This document shows positions 34,426-41,133 of a stretch of 41,133 nucleotides of DNA, piece after piece (position 1 is the stretch's first letter; the number at the start of each line of letters is the position of its first letter). Source of the stretch: Oscillospiraceae bacterium. Its GTDB lineage: Bacteria; Bacillota; Clostridia; Oscillospirales; Oscillospiraceae. Where the stretch lies: NCBI GenBank assembly GCA_030625685.1, contig DAOUQJ010000015.1:1-41133 (forward strand), in the 5' to 3' direction. The notes below the pieces were generated by a model. The model was given only the letters and a program-made list of their open reading frames with translations. It searched no databases and was not told where the DNA came from. A program made the position numbers and the translations under genes.

Positions 34426-35811
34426 TTAAGAATGTTTTTTTGTCAAAAATTCATCAATTGCTTTGGCAGCAATCTTGCCTGCTCCCAAAGCCGAAATCAC
34501 TGTTGCAGCACCACTCACGGCATCTCCACCTGCATAAATTGATGGTAGAGAAGTGCCCATGGTTTCTTCATCAACAATGATTCCTCCCCAAGTAGTCGTT
34601 TCCAAACCATCTGTCGTTTGACGAATTAAAGGATTTGGATTCGTGCCAACTGCAATAATAGCACAATCAAAATCTTCTGTTACAAATTCTCCTGAGGGAA
34701 TCGGTTTTCTTCGTCCTTCAGCATCTGGTTCACCCAAATTCATTTTTTCCAACACAACTTGTTTGACACGATAGTTTTCGTCTGGAATAATTTCAACAGG
34801 ATTCATGAGCACATCAAATATAATGCCTTCTTCTTGAGCATGATGAATTTCTTCTAATCTAGCTGGCATTTCTTCTAGACTTCTTCGATAGACAATATGT
34901 ACTTCAGCGCCCATTCTTCGAGTAACCCGAGCCGCATCCATTGCGACATTGCCTCCACCTACCACCATTACTTTTTTCAAATGTGGAACAGGTGTATCAT
35001 ATTGATCCTCATTAGCACACATTAAATTTACCCTAGTTAATATTTCATTGGCACTAAACACACCATTACTATTTTCACCTTTGATATTCATAAACTTGGG
35101 CAAACCTGCACCGCTACCAATAAAAATTGCTTCAAACCCTTGTTTTTGCAATTCCTCTATGGTGATTGTTCGTCCTATCAGCGTATTCATCATAAATTTT
35201 ACACCGTTGCTTTTTAATGCTTCAATTTCATCCATGACAATATCTTTAGGTAGTCGAAACGATGGAATTCCATACATCAAAACACCACCCGGTTTGTGAA
35301 GCACTTCAAACACCGTGACATCATAGCCCAATTTAGATAAATCATTGGCGCAACTAAGACCTACTGGTCCACTCCCAATCACCGCTGTTTTAATACCTTT
35401 GGGTTGTACATCAACTGTTTTACGTGTGCCATGTTCTAAAAACCAATCTCCAACATATCTCTCTAAACGTCCAATAGCAACTGGTTCATTTCGAATGCCT
35501 ACAATACATTTCGCTTCACATTGTGATTCTTGTGGGCATACACGCCCACACACACTAGGAAACGCATTTGTTTTTTGAATGAGTTCATATGCACCTAACA
35601 TATCATCCTCTTTTATCGCAGCAATAAAACCTCTGATATCCACATTAACTGGACAACCTTCGACGCATTTAGGTTGTTTACAATCTAAACAACGTCTTGC
35701 TTCTTCCTGCGCCATCTCATAAGTATATCCTGTGGTTACTTCATCATTATTTTGAATACGCGCTTCAGGAGCTAATTCCGGCATTTTAACTTTGGTTTTG
35801 GACTTGTTCAC
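34426..35811 (-). CDS. nfnB: NfnB subunit of ferredoxin-NADP+ transhydrogenase (GltD-like)
   Basis: Large subunit of NADH-dependent reduced ferredoxin:NADP+ oxidoreductase, an electron-bifurcating flavoprotein that balances NADH, NADPH and ferredoxin in anaerobes. The 461 residues carry an N-terminal two-[4Fe-4S] domain (about 35-105, CLDCKQPKCVEGCPVNVDIRG in part, then CGRVCPQESQCEAKC), a FAD site (AVIGSGPVGLSCANDLSKLGY near 145), and an NADPH site (VVGGGNVAMDAARVTRRMGAE near 285). It resembles the glutamate synthase small subunit and is often annotated gltA/gltD, but no large glutamate synthase subunit is adjacent, while the NfnA partner overlaps it by 26 bases. The start is GTG at 35811 with AGGAGG. 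Confidence 0.9.
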   Translation of the reverse strand: MNKSKTKVKMPELAPEARIQNNDEVTTGYTYEMAQEEARRCLDCKQPKCVEGCPVNVDIRGFIAAIKEDDMLGAYELIQKTNAFPSVCGRVCPQESQCEAKCIVGIRNEPVAIGRLERYVGDWFLEHGTRKTVDVQPKGIKTAVIGSGPVGLSCANDLSKLGYDVTVFEVLHKPGGVLMYGIPSFRLPKDIVMDEIEALKSNGVKFMMNTLIGRTITIEELQKQGFEAIFIGSGAGLPKFMNIKGENSNGVFSANEILTRVNLMCANEDQYDTPVPHLKKVMVVGGGNVAMDAARVTRRMGAEVHIVYRRSLEEMPARLEEIHHAQEEGIIFDVLMNPVEIIPDENYRVKQVVLEKMNLGEPDAEGRRKPIPSGEFVTEDFDCAIIAVGTNPNPLIRQTTDGLETTTWGGIIVDEETMGTSLPSIYAGGDAVSGAATVISALGAGKIAAKAIDEFLTKKHS

Positions 35812-36649
35812 GCCTTTCTACCTCCTGCAACAATTTACAATAATGTTCTTTCGCGCCTTTTTCATTATCGTCATAAAACTTATTCCGAATAATCAATTCA
35901 TCAAAATCAACTTTGTGCGCATCAAAGTCAGGACCTTCTACACAAGCAAAACGCACTTTCCCGTCTACCGTAAGTCTACAACCGCCACACATACCACTTC
36001 CATCAATCATGATTGGATTCATGCTTGCAATTGTTTCAATTTCATATTTTCTAGTCACATCAGCTACAGATTTCATCATTGGTAGTGGCCCCATAGTCAG
36101 TACCAAACCGTAATCTCTTTCCTTGCATAGCTCTTCTAATTTATCTGTCACAAAGCCATGGTAACCTGATGTTCCATCATCAGTGCAAAGAAATAATTCA
36201 TGAGAATATGCACGCATTTCTTCTTCTAATATAATAATGTCTTTTGTCCTAAACCCTGCAATAATATCTACTTGTGCACCCTGTTGATATAGTTCTTTTG
36301 CTGACATTAAACCAATGGCACTACCCAATCCACCTACAACAATACACACACGTTTTCCTTCAGAAAAATGTGTAGGATTGCCCAATGGTCCTACCACATC
36401 TAAAATATAATCACCAACATTCATATTGCCCAATTGCATTGTTGATTTTCCAATTGTCTGAAACACAATGCGTATCGTTCCTTGCTCTTCATCAGCATCA
36501 CAAATAGTAAGCGGAACTCGCTCACCCAATTCATCAACACGAAAAATAATGAATTGTCCTGCTTTGCATGCATTTGCAATCATTGGTGCTTTAATATCCA
36601 TTAAAACTGTCTGTGGATTTAGAGTTCTTTTATTCTTAATTTCAAACAT
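35786..36649 (-). CDS. nfnA: NfnA subunit of ferredoxin-NADP+ transhydrogenase (PyrK-like)
   Basis: Small subunit of the Nfn complex, with FAD/NAD(H) domains and a [2Fe-2S] cluster; resembles dihydroorotate dehydrogenase electron-transfer subunits. The 287 residues include the FAD domain (VPLTICDADEEQGTIRIVFQ, near 58), an NAD domain (VCIVVGGLGSAIGLMSAKEL), and the cluster segment with D216-x4-C221-x2-C224-x11-C236. The aspartate in place of the first cysteine is the ligand pattern reported for NfnA rather than PyrK. The C-terminal helical extension (VDFDELIIRNKFYDDNEKGA) is also Nfn-like. It starts 34 bases after the SLH gene with no terminator between them. Confidence 0.9.
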   Translation of the reverse strand: MFEIKNKRTLNPQTVLMDIKAPMIANACKAGQFIIFRVDELGERVPLTICDADEEQGTIRIVFQTIGKSTMQLGNMNVGDYILDVVGPLGNPTHFSEGKRVCIVVGGLGSAIGLMSAKELYQQGAQVDIIAGFRTKDIIILEEEMRAYSHELFLCTDDGTSGYHGFVTDKLEELCKERDYGLVLTMGPLPMMKSVADVTRKYEIETIASMNPIMIDGSGMCGGCRLTVDGKVRFACVEGPDFDAHKVDFDELIIRNKFYDDNEKGAKEHYCKLLQEVERREQVQNQS

Positions 36650-36683
36650 ATTAAAACCTCTTTAATTCCTTACGAATTACGTT

Positions 36684-37778
36684 TTATTCCATAAATCGTT
36701 TCAGCATTGTTGCCGTCTCAGCTCGGGTAGCAGGTCCATTTGGATTTAAATTCCCTTGGGTATCCCCAGTTATAATTCCTTCGTTTACGGCCCACAACAT
36801 AGCATCCCATGCCCAATTTTCAATAAACTGAGTATCTTTAAAACTATCAAGCACGTCCGCATGAGTTTGTTCCATATCCGAATGTGCTTGTGCATAGCGG
36901 TATAACATCACAGCAAGTTGCTGTCTCGTAACATGGTTATTGGGAGCAAAAATCAGATTTCCCATGCCTTTTACAATACCTTCCTGATGACTCCAAGCAA
37001 TACCTGAAGCATACCAAGAATCTGCCGAGACATCCGTAAATAATGCATCCGTTGGATCAATAGGAGGCTCAGACGCCATTCGGTATAAAACAGTTGCCAA
37101 CATAGCCCTTGTTACATTTCCCTGTGCAGAAAAATGATTTTCACTAATACCATTGAATAATTTTTCATGATAAACAAATTGTACGGCATCATAATACCAC
37201 TGATCTTTGTTAATATCAGTAAACGGTGTTACCTTCTGTTTACCATCTATCGTTTCAGCCAAACCAATATACCCTAATAAAGCAGCATCTGACCTTACAG
37301 TCAACTTTACTGAAGATGCTTCTGCAACAATATATTTGCGATTACACTGAAGATTAAATTCACTTGACGAATTTCCTGAGGTTGCATCAATAATTTCGCC
37401 TTTACTAGATGATGCATCAGCCAACCCTTCAAATAGTAAAAAACTAGAACCTGCGTGAAGCATGATCTGATCTTCTGCTAAATATTTTTGGATTTTAAAT
37501 TGTTCTGAAAAATCGTATCTATCATCATACTCATTGGTGAATTCTCTTTGAAAGTCTTCCTTCAAATTATCCATGTCTTGTTCGATATCACTGTAGTGTT
37601 GATCATATGCATTGAAAATTGTTTGATCAATGTCTTCTGAAATTGAAGGTTTAAAAACATCTTTCAAGTAAGACAATGAAATCAAAGAGTCACTTTGGGA
37701 ACCTCCTGATGCCACAACTACCACACCAAAAATCAGTATAGTTAGTATTATTGATAACGCAATAAATCTTTTGTTCAT
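36684..37778 (-). CDS. Exported protein with three S-layer homology domains
   Basis: A 364-residue surface protein. A signal peptide is clear (MNKRFIALSIILTILIFGVVVVASGG). A charged, coiled-coil-like segment follows (about 40-95), then a beta-rich domain (about 105-180, GSSFLLFEGLADASSS to VKLTVRSDAALLGYIG). Three SLH repeats occupy about 186-235 (FTDINKDQWYYDAV), 247-297 (FTDVSADSWYASGI) and 313-364 (FKDTQFIENWAWDAM), each ending in a TRA/TRQ-type motif. SLH domains anchor proteins to pyruvylated wall polymers. GAGGGG lies before the ATG. A good promoter is upstream, and nfnA follows at 34 bases. Confidence 0.92.
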   Translation of the reverse strand: MNKRFIALSIILTILIFGVVVVASGGSQSDSLISLSYLKDVFKPSISEDIDQTIFNAYDQHYSDIEQDMDNLKEDFQREFTNEYDDRYDFSEQFKIQKYLAEDQIMLHAGSSFLLFEGLADASSSKGEIIDATSGNSSSEFNLQCNRKYIVAEASSVKLTVRSDAALLGYIGLAETIDGKQKVTPFTDINKDQWYYDAVQFVYHEKLFNGISENHFSAQGNVTRAMLATVLYRMASEPPIDPTDALFTDVSADSWYASGIAWSHQEGIVKGMGNLIFAPNNHVTRQQLAVMLYRYAQAHSDMEQTHADVLDSFKDTQFIENWAWDAMLWAVNEGIITGDTQGNLNPNGPATRAETATMLKRFME

Positions 37779-37808
37779 GTGTTACCCCTCATTCTATCAC
37801 TTTCTAAT

Positions 37809-37837
37809 AGTTTACTGTATGAAAGTTAAAAAGTCAA
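37809..37837 (-). promoter_or_regulatory. Promoter of the SLH gene (and perhaps nfnAB)
   Basis: Minus strand: -35 TTGACT (37832-37837), 17-base spacer, -10 TAAACT (37809-37814), about 35 bases before the start. Confidence 0.65.
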
Positions 37838-37868
37838 TGAAGCACAATTATTTCAAATTTTTTTGTCG

Positions 37869-37900
37869 AAAGCGACACAACTATACAATTGTGTCGCTTT
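37869..37900 (-). terminator. Terminator after the EamA transporter gene
   Basis: Perfect 12-bp stem AAAGCGACACAA (37869-37880) with TTGTGTCGCTTT (37889-37900), a few bases after the EamA stop. The T tract on the minus strand is short; it is better on the plus strand, where no gene ends. Confidence 0.75.
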
Positions 37901-37904
37901 TTAT

Positions 37905-38810
37905 TTAGACAACTTCTTGCTGGAGTTTTCGTTGCCGCACTTTATTAGGTAGTTGAACTAAAACAATTGCGGCAAACATCAAGCCAGCACCCAATATTTC
38001 TCTTCCTGTCATCACCTGATTGATGAGTAACCAAGCAGCTACTGCAGATATCACTGACTCTAAACTTAAAATCAAACTCGCAACTGTTGGATTGACACCT
38101 TTTTGTCCTATAATTTGTATCGTATATGCAACGCCAGTAGACAAAATACCAGTATAAAGTAGCGGTAGCATTGCAGCATTTAATAACTCCATGCTCGGCA
38201 GTGTTTCAAAAGAGAACATAGAACCTGTTCCTAATACACCCGCTACAATAAACTGTATACAAGACATCGTTATTGCATCAGCTTTTGGAATATAGTAGTC
38301 AATACACAAGATATGCAGAGAATACACAATGGCGCATACAAATAAAAGTGTATCTCCTTTTCCTAAATAGAATTGTCCATTCATCGTGAGAAGGTATAAT
38401 CCTACTGCAGCTATAAAAACTGCAATCCATACCTTTCCCCCAACTGTTTTTTTTAAGAAAATCCCTAAAATTGGGACAATGATAATATATAGCGCTGTGA
38501 TAAAACCGGCTTTTGCCACCGTTGTGGTTTGTATACCAATTTGTTGCAAACTACTTCCTGCAAATAAAATCACCCCACATAATAGACCTCCTACTAAAGT
38601 CTCTTTGTTGATGTAAAACTTTATTGCTTTCGATTTATTTAAGAAAATAATAACTGATATGAGAACTAGAGCCCCCATAATATAGCGAATTGCAACAAAT
38701 GCAAATGGGCCTATGTAATTCATACTAACTTGTTGTGCAACAAAAGCTACTCCCCAAATAAGTGCAGTTGTAAACAATATTAATATATTCTTGACTGGTA
38801 TGCGTTCCAT
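37905..38810 (-). CDS. EamA-family (DMT) transporter
   Basis: A 301-residue inner-membrane protein with two EamA halves and about ten hydrophobic segments. The first half begins ILILFTTALIWGVAFVAQQVSMNYIGPFAFVAIRY; the second has LLFVCAIVYSLHILCIDYYIP and, near the C terminus, VNPTVASLILSLESVISAVAAWLL. Family members export amino acids or other metabolites; the substrate cannot be read from the sequence. It lies 14 bases after the beta-helix gene and may be in the glmM transcript. The ribosome binding site is weak (GAG or a more distant AAAGGA). Confidence 0.9.
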   Translation of the reverse strand: MERIPVKNILILFTTALIWGVAFVAQQVSMNYIGPFAFVAIRYIMGALVLISVIIFLNKSKAIKFYINKETLVGGLLCGVILFAGSSLQQIGIQTTTVAKAGFITALYIIIVPILGIFLKKTVGGKVWIAVFIAAVGLYLLTMNGQFYLGKGDTLLFVCAIVYSLHILCIDYYIPKADAITMSCIQFIVAGVLGTGSMFSFETLPSMELLNAAMLPLLYTGILSTGVAYTIQIIGQKGVNPTVASLILSLESVISAVAAWLLINQVMTGREILGAGLMFAAIVLVQLPNKVRQRKLQQEVV

Positions 38811-38824
38811 AATATTCTTTATCT

Positions 38825-39484
38825 CTATTCCTTTATAATTTGAGTATTCTTATCTTTGTATATAACGTTGGCGGGTATTACTCCCCGCACACTAGACAAG
38901 GGATAAATAATCGTGTTCTTCCCTATCACAGTTCCAGGATTTAATACGCTATTGCATCCGACTTCTACAAAATCACCTAAAACTGCCCCGACTTTCTTTC
39001 TTCCTGTCTCAATCAGCTTAGTCTCACATTTTATACTTACTAGTGATTTGTCACTTTTTACATTTGATGTAATGGATCCTGCTCCCATATGGGAGCGATA
39101 TCCTAGAATTGAGTCTCCAACATAATTATAATGTGGAACCTGTACTTCATCAAACAAAATTACACTTTTCAATTCCACTGAGTTGCCCACTACACAATTT
39201 TTTCCAACAATCACATTTCCTCGTATAAAAGCAGAATGTCTTATCTCTGCTCCATGGTCAATGATGCATGGTGCCGTTATTGACACCGTTGGTGCAACAA
39301 TAGCATCTTTTGCAATCCAAATGCCATCAGAGGGAGAGTCATAGTCAAAATCTGATAGTGACTTCCCTTTTTGAAAAATATATGTAGAAATATCCTCCAA
39401 TACTTCCCATGGATATATCTTTCCATCAAAAATATCAGCTGCGATTGTGTGTCTTATATCCAATATATCAATGATTTCAAGCAT
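38825..39484 (-). CDS. Left-handed beta-helix protein resembling the GlmU acetyltransferase domain
   Basis: A 219-residue protein with an N-terminal helical segment (LDIRHTIAADIFDGKIYPWEVLEDI) and hexapeptide-repeat turns from about 55 to 210 (for example GIWIAKDAIVAPTVSITAPCIIDHGAEIRH, IVGKNCVVGNSVELKS, GAVLGDFVEVGCNSVLNPGTVIGKN). The order resembles the acetyltransferase half of GlmU or UDP-GlcNAc/ADP-glucose pyrophosphorylase beta-helices, but there is no nucleotidyltransferase domain. It starts 2 bases after the glmM stop, so a role in amino-sugar nucleotide synthesis (acetylating GlcN-1-P, or a related step) is a reasonable inference, not shown. Promoter and Shine-Dalgarno are shared with glmM. 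Confidence 0.8.
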   Translation of the reverse strand: MLEIIDILDIRHTIAADIFDGKIYPWEVLEDISTYIFQKGKSLSDFDYDSPSDGIWIAKDAIVAPTVSITAPCIIDHGAEIRHSAFIRGNVIVGKNCVVGNSVELKSVILFDEVQVPHYNYVGDSILGYRSHMGAGSITSNVKSDKSLVSIKCETKLIETGRKKVGAVLGDFVEVGCNSVLNPGTVIGKNTIIYPLSSVRGVIPANVIYKDKNTQIIKE

Positions 39485-39486
39485 AA

Positions 39487-40839
39487 TTAATTCACCTCAA
39501 CAAGCAAATTTTCATCACTCATAACAACATATATTTCATTGATATATTTTTCACACAAATCACTAGTTTGTGCTTCAACCATAATTCGCAACACGGGTTC
39601 AGTACCACTCTTGCGCAACAAAACCCTTCCTTGATTTCCGAGAGAAACTGAAGCATGTTCAACTGCTTCCAAAACAGCAGAATTGTTCATAGCTTCATCT
39701 TTATTTGTCACTTCTACGTTCTTTAAAAGCTGTGGATATGTAACTACGGGTTTTACAAGCTTTGAAAGAGACATTTTCTTACTCAGAATCACTTGCATAA
39801 CTTTAATTGCAGTCAGAATTCCATCACCTGTTGTAGCGTATTTAGCGAAGATTATATGCCCAGATTGTTCTCCACCAAACATATGTCCATTATTCCTCAT
39901 ATTTTCATAAACATATTTGTCTCCAACATCGGTCTTTTCATAAGTTACACCAATGTTGTCTAAAGCTTTATATAGCCCCAGATTAGACATAATTGTAGTA
40001 ACCACGGTGTAGTCATCCAAATTATCTCTTTCTTTCACAAAACTACTATACAAGTATAAAATACCATCACCATCAACCAAATCACCATTTTCATCAACAG
40101 CTAAACAGCGATCAGCATCTCCGTCAAATGCAAACCCAACATCCATATTATGAGTAATTACATAATCTTGCAATGCCTCCATGTGAGTTGAACCACAACT
40201 TTCATTGATGTTTATTCCATCCGGAGTATTTGCAATAACATGTGTCTCAGCACCTAATGCTTCAAAAACACTTTTTGCAATCATCCATGCACTACCATTA
40301 GCACAGTCTAATGCAACTTTAACATCTTTATATGAATGTGTAGCAAGCGTTAACAAATATCCGATGTATCTATTCCGACCAGAAGCAAAGTCAACGACTT
40401 TTCCAATTTCCTCATCCGATACAAATGGCACCTCAGGTATATCACCATCTAAATAGGATTCTATGTTTTCAATAACCTCAGAATCCATTTTTTCACCTTT
40501 ACTGTTGAGCAACTTAATACCATTGTCATAATATTTATTATGACTTGCAGAAATCATAATACCACAATCGAATTCATCAATTCTTGCAATATATGATATA
40601 CTAGGCGTTGTAGTAACATGCATCAGATAAACATCAGCACCCGACGCAGTCAAACCCGCACTTAATGCACACTCAAACATATAACTAGAACGTCTAGTAT
40701 CTTTACCAATTACAACTTTCGCTCTAGTGGTTTTTCTATAAAAATAACCTAAAAATCGTCCAATTCGATATGCATGCTCTACAGTTAAATCAACATTTGC
40801 CTTTCCTCTAAAGCCATCCGTCCCAAAATATTTAGACAT
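39487..40839 (-). CDS. glmM: Phosphoglucosamine mutase
   Basis: Converts glucosamine-6-phosphate to glucosamine-1-phosphate on the way to UDP-GlcNAc. From the ATG at 40839 (GAGGAG upstream) the protein is 450 residues, the family norm; the ATG five codons earlier overlaps the ribosome binding site. Motifs: KYFGTDGFRG at the N terminus, the phosphoserine loop ISASHN with S99, the metal loop AFDGDADRC near 240, the sugar-binding GGEQSGHI near 325, and the phosphate-binding RKSGTEPVLRIMVE near 410. It is the first gene of the run with the beta-helix and EamA genes, behind a perfect-consensus promoter next to the rRNA operon. Confidence 0.97.
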   Translation of the reverse strand: MSKYFGTDGFRGKANVDLTVEHAYRIGRFLGYFYRKTTRAKVVIGKDTRRSSYMFECALSAGLTASGADVYLMHVTTTPSISYIARIDEFDCGIMISASHNKYYDNGIKLLNSKGEKMDSEVIENIESYLDGDIPEVPFVSDEEIGKVVDFASGRNRYIGYLLTLATHSYKDVKVALDCANGSAWMIAKSVFEALGAETHVIANTPDGININESCGSTHMEALQDYVITHNMDVGFAFDGDADRCLAVDENGDLVDGDGILYLYSSFVKERDNLDDYTVVTTIMSNLGLYKALDNIGVTYEKTDVGDKYVYENMRNNGHMFGGEQSGHIIFAKYATTGDGILTAIKVMQVILSKKMSLSKLVKPVVTYPQLLKNVEVTNKDEAMNNSAVLEAVEHASVSLGNQGRVLLRKSGTEPVLRIMVEAQTSDLCEKYINEIYVVMSDENLLVEVN

Positions 40840-40932
40840 AACAACTCTCCTCAATTGTAGTTAACGACATAATACTATATATTCATTGTTATGATTTTTT
40901 ATTTGCCATTATACTAAAATACACATCTCATT

Positions 40933-40961
40933 ATTATACTGACCATTAATGAATCTGTCAA
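40933..40961 (-). promoter_or_regulatory. Consensus promoter of the glmM operon
   Basis: Minus strand: -35 TTGACA (40956-40961), 17-base spacer, -10 TATAAT (40933-40938); both hexamers are perfect. The leader of roughly 90 bases holds no glmS-type ribozyme that I can see. Confidence 0.8.
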
Positions 40962-41000
40962 TTTTTATTGGTGTAAAAAATCTGATGACTATATAAGCAC

Positions 41001-41030
41001 AAAAAAAGCTCACTAGTTAAAGTGAGCTTT
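41001..41030 (-). terminator. Terminator of the rRNA operon
   Basis: AAAGCTCACT (41005-41014) pairs with AGTGAGCTTT (41021-41030). On the minus strand it is followed by a run of seven Ts (complement of 41001-41007), directly after the 5S 3' end. Confidence 0.9.
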
Positions 41031-41032
41031 AG

Positions 41033-41133
<101 letters not shown>

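Noticed and set aside
34426-35811. NADPH-dependent glutamate synthase small subunit as the sole function
   Set aside because: No large glutamate synthase subunit is adjacent; the overlapping partner with the Asp-Cys3 cluster pattern fits NfnAB better.
40840-41000. Possible glmS-type ribozyme or riboswitch before glmM
   Set aside because: The leader is AT-rich, with no conserved core or stable helices beyond the promoter.

Overview
The window is an AT-rich stretch of chromosome from an anaerobic, spore-forming Firmicute, most likely a member of the class Clostridia. The evidence is a sporulation sigma factor of the SigG type, pyruvate formate-lyase with its activase, acetate kinase, an electron-bifurcating NfnAB pair, Gram-positive PolC, S-layer homology domains, and the classic Firmicute gene order rpsB-tsf-pyrH-frr-uppS-cdsA-dxr-rseP-ispG-polC. 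Genus and species cannot be fixed from the sequence alone.

Layout. 1-4830 (minus): the first codons of an unknown gene, a stand-alone carB, and a UDP-GlcNAc 2-epimerase. 5009-8175 (plus): pflB-pflA behind a strong promoter, a ZTP (pfl-motif) riboswitch and an overlapping terminator. 8211-9668 (minus): NfeD and SPFH/stomatin membrane proteins, divergent from an AI-2E-family permease (9836-11113), which is followed by a YpsA/SLOG-like protein and an alpha/beta hydrolase. 12759-19220: glnS, an atypical thioredoxin-fold protein, a COG2509-type FAD protein, ackA, and divergent tmcAL. 19254-32681 (minus): a lipoprotein, then the polC-to-rpsB translation, isoprenoid, lipid and replication cluster. 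This cluster is interrupted between pyrH and tsf by a decayed degV gene on the opposite strand. 32888-36649 (minus): sigG, a decayed csaA and nfnBA. 36684-40839 (minus): an SLH protein, an EamA transporter, a left-handed beta-helix protein and glmM. 41033-41133: the 3' part of a 5S rRNA, which ends the window.

How the genes fit together. PFL plus AckA gives formate, acetyl-CoA and ATP by fermentation. The ZTP riboswitch ties formate supply to one-carbon (purine) demand. TmcAL consumes acetate and sits back to back with ackA. NfnAB balances NADH, NADPH and ferredoxin. UppS, CdsA, Dxr, IspG, GlmM and the beta-helix protein feed envelope precursors.

The window is mostly core genome, and I see no phage, insertion sequence, CRISPR array or defence island. 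The points that most deserve a second look are regulatory or erosive: the riboswitch-terminator leader with an extra 12-bp hairpin, an inverted repeat on the ackA promoter, nested inverted repeats before sigG, a thioredoxin-fold protein without its nucleophilic cysteine, a YpsA-like protein with degenerate SLOG motifs, and two pseudogenes (degV, csaA) that are easily missed. I found no convincing wholly new multi-gene system.
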